Of a DNA stretch of 64,000 bases, positions 1-11,372 are shown piece after piece (within the stretch, counting starts at the first letter, position 1; the number at the start of each line of letters is the position of its first letter). The notes beneath the pieces are model-generated. The model was not told where the DNA came from. It was given only the letters and a program-made list of their open reading frames with translations, and searched no databases. The position numbers and the translations under genes are program-made. This stretch comes from Lineus longissimus (Eukaryota; Nemertea; Pilidiophora; Heteronemertea; Lineidae). Location of the stretch: NCBI RefSeq assembly GCF_910592395.1, contig NC_088323.1:13689501-13753500 (forward strand), read 5' to 3'.

Positions 1-1157
1 ATTATTCGGCCAATTGCCAGTTATCAATCCGAAGAGATCCTTTCCGAGCTCATACTCATACACGGCAGGCTTTCTCTATCTCTTCTCTCATCAATACATA
101 TTGATGATGATATGTAGGCCCTAAACTATTTAGTGTTGGACTCCTTATGGTAAGTTGGAACGTTGGTGGGCAGCCAGATGCAGCTTAATGACTGGACATC
201 TGGTGCACAGGCAACGCTTTCCGAGAGCATATTCCACTGTTTGATGGTTCGTTGGAGGAAGCTGTTGCTATTTATAACACCAAGAAAGATTTGATTCGTA
301 AGACCATTTTTTGAGATCAACTGTATATTTTCATGAGTCTAGCTTGCGCCCTACCGTGTATTCGTCAGGACTGAGGAAACGTACTACAACAAACGATAAA
401 AGAGTACAGTTATTACACAATAAACAAGATAAGAATGAAAAAAGAGTAATAAAAAGGCCACCGGTAACGGTCAAAACAAATAACCTCAGTGGGAAACATT
501 GCGGCCAGCAGGGTAAGGCCTACAGAAAGGCGAGTAAATAGGAAGGTCCTGGTTAGGTGCTAGTTTATTGGAGGATACCACAAAACTGGTACCATAGGAA
601 AAGTAAATGCTACTTGATGTAGCTAAAAACAGAGAGTACTCAAAAATTACATAATAATGTAAGCGAATTAAAGAAGACAGGTAGGCATAAAAAGGCCTAT
701 TGGTAGTGAGTGAGAAATACCTTGTCCGTCATTGAGACAGTGTAATTTTGCAATGAATTTAGCTACTTATACCTTCCATTCTGCAGGTTTGTTGTCAGTG
801 TCTGTGGGCCATCCTCTGACTCTTTCCGGGCCACTCTTGTTGGTGTTCTTGAGGGATGCCCATGATGTTGTTAACGATTCTGTACATGAGGACGAGTGAA
901 TATTGGTGTCGTCGCTCTTCTAAGGTATCCCACTCGAGTGCCTTAATCGTGACTGGCTAATTCAAATTCAATTCTTTTATTACTCTAAAACGCCCACTAG
1001 GGGCCAACAGTAACATTAAATAATCAAAAAATATTCAACATAAAATTACAGGGTACAGTATACACGGAACCAAAATAATGTTACAAAGATTTGAATGCAA
1101 AATTATAATTTAATGGAAATCAGGGCAATATGGAGTTACAAAGTTTAAAGAACTCAC

Positions 1158-1467
1158 TGATTATCTCAGCTGAGGGAGGTGAAGGATATTTGGCAATGTG
1201 GAATGTTACTTGGTTGATCATGTAACGATTTTTAATGGCAAAATGATAAAACATTGCGATTTTATAGCAAACTTCTTCACAAATATTGTACATTGTCAAA
1301 TTTACAACTGAACTGAGATATAAGGCAGAGAAGAAAAAGATGGTCGCAAAATGTTACATCAAAAACAACTAGACAAACCGATCTTGAGAATTCTTACTGC
1401 ATTGGATCTACACCCCCCACCATGCCTGTCTTTGGGGGAAATACCAAGACATTCTATTGAAAACAAC
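1158..1467. other. 310-bp segment found only in copy 1
   Basis: In copy 2 the sequence passes directly from the equivalent of 1157 to that of 1468 (junction near 53388). About 2 bp (AC) are shared at the edges. No inverted or direct terminal repeats are visible, so a deletion in copy 2 is a little more likely than an insertion here. No coding potential is seen. Confidence 0.75.
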
Positions 1468-2259
1468 ATGGCCAGCAGTCAGCTGTTCGTAAAACTCGGG
1501 CTTCAATAATTTTGTTTAGCTGAGAATAAGTCTGCAAAAAATCGTTTTCTGCTTAAGCTTGGTTCTTGTTTCGCATCCATTCGAGGCATTATCAGTCACA
1601 TTCTGAAGCCAAACATTTGTTGAAAGCTGTTTTTTTATTAATTGAAGATTAGCTACATGTTTACTTCTGGAGCAGTTCAATTTTGCAAAGATCTTACGTC
1701 GACTCGATGCCGAATTGGCGGCTACCTGGGGGGTGGGGGTGGGGATGGGGGTGGGCAAGCTTTTATTTAGGCGGATAGGCGAATAGGCGGTTAAGAGGGT
1801 CCTCTTTCAGAAAGGTAATGGCAGTTTATAGTGGGGTCCTCTGTTAAAGTTGATGGGGGTGGTGTCAACGCTTAAAAGGGCTAGGATGGTGTAGGAGGAC
1901 CACTATTAAAAGTTGGCGCGTGTTCCTTGAAAAAGAAGGGACTTTCGGGAAATAAAAAAATCGCTTCCGTATGACGCATCCCTGTGGATTATGACACCTC
2001 AAATTCCAAAACATTATACGCAGAATTGATAGGGATACGTCATGCGGGAGCAATTTATGATAGGTCCAAAGTCCCTCGATAATGAGTTGTTCCACTGTAA
2101 GAAGATGATTTTGGTATGATTCTATGTTGTAAGTCCACTGTTACCATATCCTTAATAAATGCAGGCATTGTCGCCCACAACATTAATTAATAGTTTGTTG
2201 TTCTCTGTTGTGTCGTCATTTCTTCTCCCGAAAAGCACGTATTTTTCTTGGGCAAATAA

Positions 2260-2276
2260 TTAGGGTTAGGGTTAGG
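2260..2276 (+). repeat. Short interstitial TTAGGG tract
   Basis: Nearly three TTAGGG units followed by related TTAGG words. The paralogous tract at 54189-54223 is longer and less regular. It is too short to be a functional telomere, but it fits the TTAGGG telomere repeat common in animals. Confidence 0.6.
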
Positions 2277-2286
2277 TCATGGTTAG

Positions 2287-2620
2287 GTCCTCAGAGTGCA
2301 TGTTTTGGGCGTATCACGTGTCAATTCCATATACAGCAGAGGTATGACACCTTACTTAGTAACCAGTTTTGTAGATTCCTCCTGGTATGTGGGACCCCGT
2401 CGCCAAGGTAATGGTTGTTTTGTTGCAAATCTTCCTCTGGTGGTGCAGATCGACCATTGATAATCCAATCGGAAGGTCATACATTTGTACACTGCCTTTT
2501 GTTATTGTATGATCGGCCACAGTGGTGAAGAACCCCGAGACATTTATGCATAAAAGCGAGGACGTCCTTTGAAATTATAATGTGGCGTCCTCAATCTGCA
2601 CCACATGCACGTAAGAATGA
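2287..2620. repeat. Dispersed 335-bp module, copy A
   Basis: One of four related modules in the window (also 4357-4692, 54222-54345 truncated, 55287-55622). Shared landmarks are the word AGTGCATGTTTTGGGCGTAT near the start and GCGAGGACGTCC near the end. No open frame is conserved. It is probably a non-autonomous mobile repeat of unknown class. Confidence 0.7.
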
Positions 2621-2738
2621 GCTGAATTTGGTCTTTGGTATCGTCCAATCCAGTGGTTGTGGTCTGGGTACCCAGAAGTATTAAGGTAGCAGAAAGGGTT
2701 GGGCGTTTGAGGTTTCTGAGTCTGAGGGGGTTTGTATC

Positions 2739-2800
2739 TGTTGACTGTGCTTTAAGAGAGACTAGGCATGGCGCCAGTCTCTCTTAAAGCACAGTCAACA
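2739..2800. repeat. Perfect 25-bp inverted repeat (hairpin)
   Basis: Arms 2739-2763 and 2776-2800 are exact reverse complements around a 12-nt loop (2764-2775). It lies in the 1250-bp block absent from copy 2. A transcript would fold into a long perfect stem. A small fold-back element or hairpin RNA precursor are both possible; neither is shown. Confidence 0.85.
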
Positions 2801-2990
2801 GGCATTTGGTCTCAATATTTGGGTAAGTACAGAATCAAGGCAGATCAGAGAGCAATGATTGAACGATGCTGTGGACGGATACTGCATCAGTCACGACCAA
2901 CCTCTCATCAGAAAGCGTCACCACCAGCATATTCAATGTTCAGTAACCTGTACCAGTCCAATGCACGCCTGTCATGGTCAGCAGTAGTCA

Positions 2991-3485
2991 GCTTAGCGCG
3001 ATATGGAACATTCTTCCATAACTCAAGCGAGAGAAGTCTGCTCATTAGCATATCTCGCGCACTGCTCCTTCTGGTCAAACATCGTAGTGAAATCGTAATG
3101 GAAAACTTCTGGCTTTGCGCCAGACTAATAAGTGAAGAACAAATAGGTAAAGAACTTCTACTTGCGCGAAACTGCTGTGATGAAATTATCATTGCAGAGA
3201 CTCCGGTGACATACACATATATTTTTTACAATCAAAAATGCCCTCAAAAGACGACATGGAATGATTATTTTATTGATATTTCGTACTATATACCTTCCAA
3301 TTATCACTTGATACAAATAGATCGGCGTTAGGTCGCATGCTTTTCTTTCCTGGTGACACTATTAAGCAAAATAGTTGCAACCCCGTAAATGCACTATAAG
3401 TCCAATAATAAGTGACGGTGACCCGTTATAAATGTTTCGCCTGCTTCGATTTTTGCCGCTACGCGGCGCGTTGGGCCCTTGCGTC
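2991..3485. repeat. Dispersed repeat family R1, copy 1
   Basis: About 490 bp that recurs at 23268-23525 (truncated) and 23541-24048. Landmarks are GCGCGATATGGAACATTC at the start, a run of AATGCCCTCAAAAGACGA in the middle, and GCTACGCGGCGCGTTGG near the end. Two copies sit next to the 5' side of the DIRS element, so it may be non-coding sequence of that family; this is an inference. Confidence 0.7.
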
Positions 3486-3844
3486 GAGCTGTAAGATCGA
3501 GGACACACTGATAAAACTTTGATTCAATGTTAGTGTCTCTTCTCTTTTCAGTGGCATTGTTAACCAAATAGTGCTCGCCCTCGGTTGAACATTCGCAAAA
3601 ATCCACTGGAAGGGTGAGATAACGCAGTGTCCTCCGTTTGTATGTTTCCTGCGGCAGGTGTGCAGGAGAGGGTAGAGTGTCCTTGATGCTCAGTTAATGA
3701 GTAAAATTTGTGACCCACGCAGATAGAGCTAATTTCATTGATGCATCATGGTTTACAGGCGCCGAAAAATGTGCATCACCTGGTATATATAAAATGAGGA
3801 CGTTCTGAATAAGTTCGCGTTGTAATGGTGAGGAATCTGAGCTT

Positions 3845-4288
3845 TGTATTGAATTGAATTGAAATTGAAATTTACATTCATATACCGCAAAATCCAAATT
3901 TTGCTCTAATGCGGTGTTTCAAAATATCGTCTGAACAGATGGGTTTTTAGCCCGCACCTGAAAATAGCAACAGTCTTAGCCTTTTTAATCTCAATGCTGA
4001 GCTCATTCCAAAGTCTGGCCGCCAGTACAAGGAAGCTCCTGCCACCGTACGTCTCCAGGCGATACCTGGGGATCCTCAGGAGACATTTGTCTTCGGACCT
4101 CAGGGATCGCCAAGTGTCACAGGATGGGAGGAGCTCGGATATGTAAGCAGGGACAAGTCCATTTCTTGCTTTGTATATGAGGAGCATTGTCTTGAACTCT
4201 ATACGTTCACGGATTGGTAGCCAATGTAGACTTCTCAGCACGGGTGTAATATGTTCACGTTTACGCGTCCCTGTGATTACTCGCGCTG
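3845..4288 (-). pseudogene. LINE reverse transcriptase C-terminal fragment, copy 1
   Basis: Minus-strand frame 4241-3906 encodes the region downstream of the RT palm typical of many animal LINEs, with motifs such as LHWLPIRERIEFK and LLIYKARNGLVPAYI. No palm motifs remain, so this is a 5'-truncated copy. The element's 3' end is at the left, where short ATTGA-type repeats (3846-3870) form its tail. The paralogue at 54530-55205 keeps 245 bp more at the 5' side. Clade (L2, CR1 or related) is a guess from motif style. Non-functional. Confidence 0.85.
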
Positions 4289-4339
4289 TTTTTCAATATA
4301 CAAAAATGTAGAACCGAGGACACACACCAAAACGAGGAC

Positions 4340-4692
4340 GTCCTCGCTTGGAAAAGTCCTCAAAGTGCATGTTTTGGGCGTATCACGTGCCCATTCCATA
4401 TACAGCAGAGGTATGACACCTTAATTAGTACCAAGTTTTGTAAATTCCTTCTTTCTAGTATATGGTACCCCCGTCGCCAAGGTAATGGTTGGTTTGTTGC
4501 CAATTTTCCGCTGGTGGTGCAGATCGACCATTAATAATCAAATCGGAAGGTCATACATTTGTACACTGCCTTTTGTTATTGTATGATCGACCACAGTGGT
4601 GAAGAACCCCGAGACGTTTGTGCATAAAAGCGAGGACGTCCTTTGAAATTATAATGTGGCGTCCTCGATCTGCACCACGTGCACGTAAGAAT
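4340..4692. repeat. Dispersed module, copy B, with GAGGACGTCC palindrome
   Basis: Copy B of the 335-bp module starts near 4357. It is preceded by a 14-bp perfect palindrome CGAGGACGTCCTCG at 4333-4346 and ends with the related word GCGAGGACGTCC. A GT-rich microsatellite (4692-4732) follows directly. Confidence 0.7.
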
Positions 4693-4732
4693 GCGTGTGC
4701 GCGTGTGTGTGTGCGTGTCTGTGCGTGTTTTT
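4692..4732. repeat. GT-rich microsatellite
   Basis: Imperfect (GT/GC)n run of about 40 bp. The paralogue at 55621-55652 has a different length, as expected for a microsatellite. Confidence 0.8.
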
Positions 4733-5040
4733 GTTTTGGTTGGGTTTTTTTGCTCTTTGTTTCTTTATGGCTATTTTGTATATTACACTTGACTGTTAGT
4801 TACTAATCTTTCGTAATCTGTTTCGTAATCTCGGAGCGACGACATGCATGTATTTGTAGACAATGTAGACCTATGTTGTGTGTGTGTTTTATTTGTTTTA
4901 TATCAAATGTAACAACCATAGGAGTTGATGCTACCTGTTTCTCTGGTACAGGATCCTCGCTGGGGCCTAAATTGAGGCCCTCTCTCAGTATATCCTCATC
5001 CAACATCATGTTGCTGGCTTAGGCTCCAACATCTCTAAAA

Positions 5041-6560
5041 CTGCTGTTCTAGCGTCGGACACCTTAATCTAACCAAGAGGCTGGTTCTGAGCTCGTTGGT
5101 GGGAATTTTCGATGTTTTAGGCTTCGTGGCCCCAGTCATCATGGTCGCAAAAAAACTGGCTACAGGAGCTGTGTGGAAAGACAAATACCGATGGGACCAG
5201 AGCCTTCCCGAACTTGTCGCACAGAAGTGGATGGATTTACTCAAAAGAGTGCAGAATCTGAAAACATTCAAAGTCGAAAGATGTTTAACTCCACCAGGAT
5301 CCGCAGGACTTTTAATACTGGTCATCTTTCGCGACGCAAGCGAAAGTTAATTCGGTAGTGTTGCGTATATGCGATGGAAAACATAAGATCGGTACCAAAC
5401 ACGATTCGTCATCGCAAAAATCGGGAGTCGTCCCGGTGAAACCACTTACGATGCCACGACAAGAACTACAAGCCGCGGTCAGGGCCAGCCGATTGAGTGA
5501 CCATCCGAGCAGAGACCAGGTTCGTATTGGAAAAGACAGTCTTTTTTCAGATTCGATGATTGTCCTAGCATGGATCGAGCAGGAGGCACAAAGTTTCAAG
5601 ACGTTTGAATTGCACCGGGTCGGAAAAATTCAGATGAAACCGAACCCCGAAGACTGGTTATATTGTCCGACTCACTTGAACATTGCCGGCGACCTGAGTC
5701 GAGGAAGCTGCGCAGATGGATTGACAGAAATTGAAAATACGGCCCAGAGTTCTTGAAACTACCAGACGACCAATGGCCCGCGATGGACATGATCGTGTGT
5801 CACGATCATTGCGAACGGAAGGTAACTTGTATGATTAATAAAGTCTCAGTGCAGATACCGGTCCTAGCGTGCATGAAAAAATTATCTTCCGAACGCGTGC
5901 GATTCGTGTCAATGCAACTTGGATGCGCTTTGTTTGGAATTTCTGCGCCAAGTGGGGCGGTAAAGGCAAACACGCGATGGACTGCTCTCGGTTGATGAAC
6001 TCAAATCGGCTGAGATAAAACTGTTGTTGCATGATCAGTCTACGCTTCATCCACTTTTAGGAAAGCCGCCATTGTTATTAAACCTTTCGCCCTGCATGGA
6101 TAGCAGCAGGATCATCGGAGTCAGCGGACGAGTTGACAAAGCACTGGTGAGTTACGACACACAGCATCCTGTACTCCTTCCCAATGACCACTGGTTTTCC
6201 CGCCTGATTGTCCACATAGCTCATCATTTTGAACAACCGGGAGTTGCCACTACAGCAGCGAAAGTTAGACGGAAAATTATTAGATTATAGAAGTGACACG
6301 GATTGCAAAAACGGTGAAGTATCGTTGTATATTCTGTCGACAGATGGCAGCTCAAACAGAGACGGCGATAATGTCAGATCTGCCAGTCTTGCGATTGCAG
6401 CCGATGATGCCCCACTTCTTGCACACCGCTTTAGATCTATTCGACCCATTCAAGATTCGGATTACCAGAAACCAACCCGACAAGTGCAACGGAGTATTGT
6501 TCACCTGCCTGAACGTCCGCGTCGTCTACCTTGACCTGACGATGAACTACTAAACCATGG
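5041..6560 (+). pseudogene. BEL/Pao retrotransposon pol remnant (RT end, RNase H, integrase start)
   Basis: Three frames together give a BEL/Pao order. 5096-5350 has GIFDVLGFVAPVIMVAKKL and CLTPPGS, the region after the reverse transcriptase. 5358-5756 has PLTMPRQELQAAVRASRL, SDSMIVLAWIEQ and CPTHLNIAGDLSRG, the RNase H part. 6024-6553 holds the H-H and C-C zinc-binding start of an integrase (LIVHIAHHFEQPG, CIFCRQMA) and the core start (CNGVLFTCLNVRVVYLDLT). Frameshifts and stops break it, and the integrase core is cut after its first third. No LTRs were found. It is a dead LTR-retrotransposon piece; its 5' part is repeated at 46902-47483. Confidence 0.88.
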
Positions 6561-6850
6561 AATTGCTCCATGTCCGGAGAAGATTCCTTTCCATTCGGTG
6601 AACCCCATTCCTGCGCCAACTAGTTGCCATGGGGAGGATTCCTCGTCCGCACACCCATGGGGTGTAATTTAAAGATACAATAATATGTAACTTTGCATCA
6701 CTAAATGAGCGTTGATGAACGGTGACAAATGTATATTAGGCTTCCTTCAGCTGATAAAGGAGACTCCGAGACGCTATAATCTATCCATATATTTAGCTGT
6801 AGCGGTTGATGACCCACAACTCTTCCCTGCCAATGTCCTATGGAAAACAG
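6560..6850 (+). pseudogene. Truncated copy of the 43.2-kb unknown coding family
   Basis: 6703-6840 aligns by eye with 43335-43490: both carry the words CACTAAATGAGCG, GGCTTCCTTC, GCTATAATCTATCC and GAAAAC-GTCA. Here the frame is broken by indels and the match stops where the Gypsy gag frame begins (about 6850). 6560-6700 shows weaker similarity (CTCGTCCGCA) and no frame of its own. Confidence 0.6.
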
Positions 6851-8313
6851 TCACCAACAGTATGCAGAAAGATCAATATGGTATATAATGCTACAAAACA
6901 CGAGTAGTTGTTTAGCACAAGATACTACTGAACTGACCCCGGCATTAGCTAACGCATTGGATGATGTTAAATTCGAGCAAAAGGCGTTGCTAGATAGAGT
7001 TTGTTGGGAAATAGGGATGTCAGTAGATGCACAAGGAGAGGTAGTGACTAATAACCTGCAGCAGTCAACAAATGACATTAGTAACAAGCTAACCACTGAA
7101 TGTGCTCTTGTGATCAGTTCAGAACTTGCCAAGTTACAGTCAGTCGATAACAAGCTACAAATAGTGCCAGCCACAGAGTTGGTAAATGTTGAATTAGTGC
7201 AAAAGCTTGATCTTTGTGATATAAACACGAGTGACCACAATGAGACTCCCAAACATGTTAGTGTAACATCGACTCCATTGCCGAGTTCACAAATTCTTGC
7301 CAAAGAAGCAGTAATGAAAATTGGGACAAAGGTGAACAAACACCCAAAACTGTCGCCATTTACAGTCAAAGGATCAGAAACTATGGAAATATGGTTTAAT
7401 CGCTTCTCTGATGTTGTTAAACGTGGGAAGTGGTCCGATGAGGTAAAACTAGATGTGCTCATATCCCGATTTGAGGGTGATGCAGGAGAGTTTGTGTTTG
7501 GACAATTGTCTGATGCCACACGCCAGGACTATGAAAAATAAGTCAAAGCATTGGATAGTAGATTTAATAAGATAGAGCGCAACAAGACATATGGTAGGAA
7601 ATTTACCAAAAGAAGTAGAAACCCAATGAATATGTAGAGGTTTATTGTGCAGACTTGAAGAAGTTTTATGACAAAGCCTATCCAGATCGGGACAACGAAG
7701 TCCGTGAAGCGGACATACTCCGCTGGTTTATTGATGGGTTGTGGGACGAAACATGTCAACATCAAGTTGAATATCTCAAGTTCCCAACCACAGTGGATGT
7801 GGCTGTTGCCAACTATAGAGAATCTAAGGCACTAAGAAATGGCAGGGCGAAAGGGCGCCATTCTAAAACTGCAGACGATGTAGTAGTTTCTGGAAGTGAT
7901 GATTCTGATGACGAATCCCAGCAAACCATTCAGCGAATTAATGTTGGCAAAGAGAATTGGAAGAAAAGGGGGTTGGGGTCTTAACCAGGTATCAGCCACG
8001 CTGATAAGGGCGCTGACCAGGCCCAATATGTTACCCGACAATTTATGAAAGAGATGGGAAATAGCAGATAATTGCGATCCTTAGGGGCAATTCCAACACT
8101 TGCAACTCTCTGCCAATGACGTTACCTCAATGTTGGAGATGTGGAATCAGAGGCCATAAATTTTGGGCATGCGATATGCATATCGATATGGTTAGCCCAA
8201 GTGTAGAATTGACAAACATGTGTCCTAATCAGGGTACATGCTTTGATGGGGTGACTCCATCCTGGGCTTATAGCAATAGGGTAAGCAGATACGAGCAGAG
8301 CCCGTTGTGGTAA
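6840..8313 (+). pseudogene. Gypsy-like gag remnant with CCHC zinc knuckle
   Basis: 6840-7541 encodes 233 residues ending in a typical retrotransposon gag core: FTVKGSETMEIWFNRFSDVV, then LDVLISRFEGDAGEFVFGQL. A stop at 7540 and a frameshift follow; the core continues at 7655-7984 (FYDKAYPDR, LRWFIDGLWDETCQHQVEYL). Further on, 8116-8313 carries CWRCGIRGHKFWAC, a perfect CX2CX4HX4C zinc knuckle. Gag packages element RNA in the cytoplasm. No protease, RT or integrase of the same element follows, and no LTR was recognised. Non-functional. Confidence 0.82.
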
Positions 8314-9527
8314 AACTAATCGGGCCTGTCCTCATGAGTCAAATGGTTGGACATCTGTTATTAGCAATTCTAGTCAAATGACAAGATATGAATTGGGTGG
8401 CAATATAAGATTTTGGCAACTGGAGCAGTGGGGAACTTACCAAGTTGTGATAATGATGTCAGAATGGCAGTGGAGAACGCCAGACATATATTTGCAAACC
8501 CGGTATCAGTAATATTCAACAACCTTTTTGCAGAGCAGTGGAGAACGTTCTTGCCAGGTCGCATATTTGAAGTCCGGTAGTGTGCAAAGCTATTCGACCA
8601 CTTATTTGAATGCCGCTGGCGGTAGTCTTTGTCTTATTGGTAAACAACTTGCTAACATCCGTTGTTGCCCGAAATAACAAGGAGGTTCAAAACTCATGTC
8701 AAATACTGCTATTCAAAGCAACGCCATCACGCTTTGACGCTGTGCAGCCGAGTGACGCATAAATCTGTCTCAGAAATATAAACATAGAGACATTGACCTT
8801 AACAAGAAGTGTCACAACAATATTCAGCCATGCAGTAGAAGGATGAACAACCTGTCATGCAGAGATGAATATGATGATGATGTGTGAGGTTGATTTACCA
8901 CGGAATTGCAGACTAGATGAATCAAAGGAGCATAAACACTGTTGTGTGTTGGAACGATTTTGTGTTAACGTGGACACTTACTTTTGATACGGACAGTATT
9001 CTTCTTGGAAGCCTTGTCTATTCTTGGTGTGGAGTGACTATAAGACTGGACTAACTTTGCTTTAGATGTACTTGTGAAATACACTTATATTCTGGACAGC
9101 CTGTATTGAGTGATGCCAGTGATTTTCTGCGATGTTTTTTAACTAATTGTGAGGTGATGACAGTGACTTGATTTCGTAAGGATGAAAATGACATTAGTGT
9201 TGCAGTACGCTATATGCGTGTTGTCATTGGCGGGGAGAGTGTTTCGCGCTAAAACAATATCGGCGAAAATTTTTGTTTTTTCTTATTACGTTTAGATTTA
9301 GCGCCTAGTTTGATTCGCACCTTTTGCCATTGTATTCTTTAGGCTCTCGTGATTTTTCGTAAGTTGAACGATTTATTTTAACTTCGCCACGAAACGATAG
9401 GCAAGCAAGTTGCACCCTTTATTATGTTTTAGTTAGGCGTCCCGGTTTGGTGTTCAATTCAATTATCTTATTGCAGACTGTTAGCCTGATGTCAACGTAA
9501 CTGTTAATTAGCTTTAACGATTATATA
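8314..9527. other. Non-coding stretch between Gypsy remnant and pogo element A
   Basis: No frame with recognisable domains. 9225-9480 (GGCGGGGAGAGTGTTTCGCG onward) resembles the promoter-rich texture of an LTR or 5' leader, but no second copy is present to prove it. Confidence 0.5.
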
Positions 9528-10012
9528 CTGTAGTTTCATGAAAATAACACCACTTCGGGATATTCAAGGCCCGGCCTCTTCTCTTGAGTCTATTCACCAG
9601 AGGTAACCAATGAGTGACTTCGCTGGCCCTTGTGATGGCTCAGCCGAGCTGTCACGGTTACGCTAAACCACTTATTACCGCAGCCCTATTGATTCGAAGT
9701 GTTGTGGGCCTACTGGTCGATGAGTGCGCATGTGGAATGACGTAAATGGTAAGGCCACTCGCCGACCGTTTATACAGGTTGTCTCATAAAACTGAAGCAC
9801 CTTTTAGATTGACCCAAACCCCCCCAAAACAAAAAAAGTCCTTATTGAAACTCTGAAGAAAAATCTACAAATGCTTTATTAGTAAAGCAAAGTGATATTC
9901 AGGCAATGATAGTAGTCACGAAATTCCGAAGAAAAACGAGGAGCTCATCCTCTGTTTTTCTCCAACCCTCTTTTTGGCTCACCGTAGGGGAGTCTATACG
10001 ATACCGCAGTGT

Positions 10013-10029
10013 CCGTCGTCCGTCGTCGT

Positions 10030-10091
<62 letters not shown>

Positions 10092-10097
10092 CGTCGT
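10013..10097. repeat. (GTC)n microsatellite
   Basis: About 85 bp of GTC/CGT triplets with a few interruptions. Open frames reading poly-Val or poly-Arg here are artefacts of the repeat. Confidence 0.97.
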
Positions 10098-10111
10098 ATC
10101 CTAGTTCAAAA

Positions 10112-11005
10112 ACAGTGGCACGTTTTTTAACAGCTTGGCCTATGAACTTAAAACTTTGTACACATGACCCCCTAGGTCAGATGACCCGTGACACTAAATT
10201 TCTGTCCGATCTGATTCTCTACTTGGCCACCAGGGGGCAAAATGTGGATATCTAAAAAGTGTGATATCTCGCTTATTAGTGACTTGTTTTCGATAAAACT
10301 TTTGTGGTAGGTACTCATAGCAAGGATACATCATATATCTTACGGGTTTTTAATTTGATCTACTTTTCAAGGTCGCAGAGGTCAAATGGCGTGAATTGGC
10401 CGTTTAAGTGTAACTATGGCACGTTTCTGAACCACCAAAGCTATGAGCTTGAAACTTGGTACATATAACCCCCTATATCAGATAACCTCTGGTGCTGAAT
10501 TTCAGCCTGATCTGATTCTTGACTTTGCCACCAGGGGGCCAAAACAGAAAAAGTAAGAAGTGCAATAGCCTGCTTATTAGCAAATTGTTTTTGATGAAAT
10601 TTTTATGGCAGGGACCCCTAGCAAGGTTACCTCAGATGTTGCACGATTTTTCGGATTTGACCTACTCTTTAAGGTCGCAGAGGTCAAATGGCGTAAATTT
10701 GCCGTTTGCGTGTAACTATGGCACGTTTCTCAACCGCAACAGTTATGAACTTGAAACTTTGAACAAATGACCCCCTAGGTCAGTTGACCTTTTACACTGA
10801 ATTTTGGTTCGGTCTGATTATTGACTTGGCCACCAGGGGGCCCAAACTCAAAACTCAAAAAGTGTGATTTCTCGCTTATTACTGATTTGTTTTTGATAAA
10901 AGTTTCATGGTAGGTACTCCCAGCAAGGATACATCACATATCTTACGGGTTTTTGATTTGACCCACCTTTCAAGTTCACAGAGGTCAAAGTTGAAAACTT
11001 TACCG
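10112..11005. repeat. Tandem repeat, three units of 300 bp
   Basis: Units start near 10112, 10412 and 10712. Each has GGCACGTTT, TATGAACTT/GAGCTTGAAAC, GACCCCCTAGGTCAG, CACCAGGGGGC, CAAGGATACATCA and AGGTCGCAGAGGTCAAA in the same order. Divergence between units is moderate. No reading frame is kept across units. Confidence 0.92.
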
Positions 11006-11156
11006 TTCTTGGTACGTTTTGTCGTTGTTCAGTGTAAAGAGTTTTAATTTTGTGTAATGATGCATCTAAGAAGCCACTATTTGTATGCCAAGTTTCAGCC
11101 AGATCGGAATTCAAATATGGCCGAAATTGCATGTTTTGTGGGTTTTTCCTCGTATT

Positions 11157-11206
11157 GTGGCAATCCAAAGGTCGTGAGTTCAAACCCCGGTCAAGGACAG
11201 CCAAAA
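11157..11206 (+). ncRNA. tRNA 3'-half-like remnant (possible SINE piece)
   Basis: The segment GGTCGTGAGTTCAAACCCC resembles a T-arm with a B-box promoter. No matching acceptor or anticodon arm precedes it, so it is not a tRNA gene. A decayed tRNA-derived repeat or chance are the alternatives. Confidence 0.3.
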
Positions 11207-11372
11207 ATATTTTTATTTTTCATCTTTTCCTTTTTTCTTTTCTGAGTTCTATCTTACATTTTCGAATCGAAGTTTCTAGGATTTGTGGTTTTCTTGAGGA
11301 ATTCTAGGGCCTCTTAGGCCTATAAATGAAGCCCCACTGAGGGTACCCACATTGCAGACAACCTGTGCGACA

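Larger units (their letters stand above)
1..4692. repeat. Large duplication, copy 1, left arm
   Basis: This stretch reads nearly the same as 52231-55625, with an offset of about 52230 at the left end. The match is collinear but has three large length differences: 1158-1467 and 2410-3659 are missing from the other copy, and 54974-55218 is missing from this one. In 1-2286 I find no recognisable gene; the short open frames at 126-320 (-) and 311-541 (+) show no domain. The left boundary lies outside the window. The match resumes near 18780, so this copy is split by an insertion. Confidence 0.93.

Noticed and set aside
2768-3331. 187-codon open frame (+)
   Set aside because: It starts inside the perfect hairpin and runs through the R1 repeat; R1 copies at 23 kb do not keep the frame. 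No domain.
6851-7519. 222-codon open frame on the minus strand
   Set aside because: It is the antisense shadow of the Gypsy gag frame, which has clear gag motifs.
9906-10255. Poly-Val and poly-Arg open frames
   Set aside because: They are produced by the (GTC)n microsatellite.
11157-11206. tRNA gene
   Set aside because: Only a T-arm/B-box-like piece is present; acceptor, D and anticodon arms cannot be formed.
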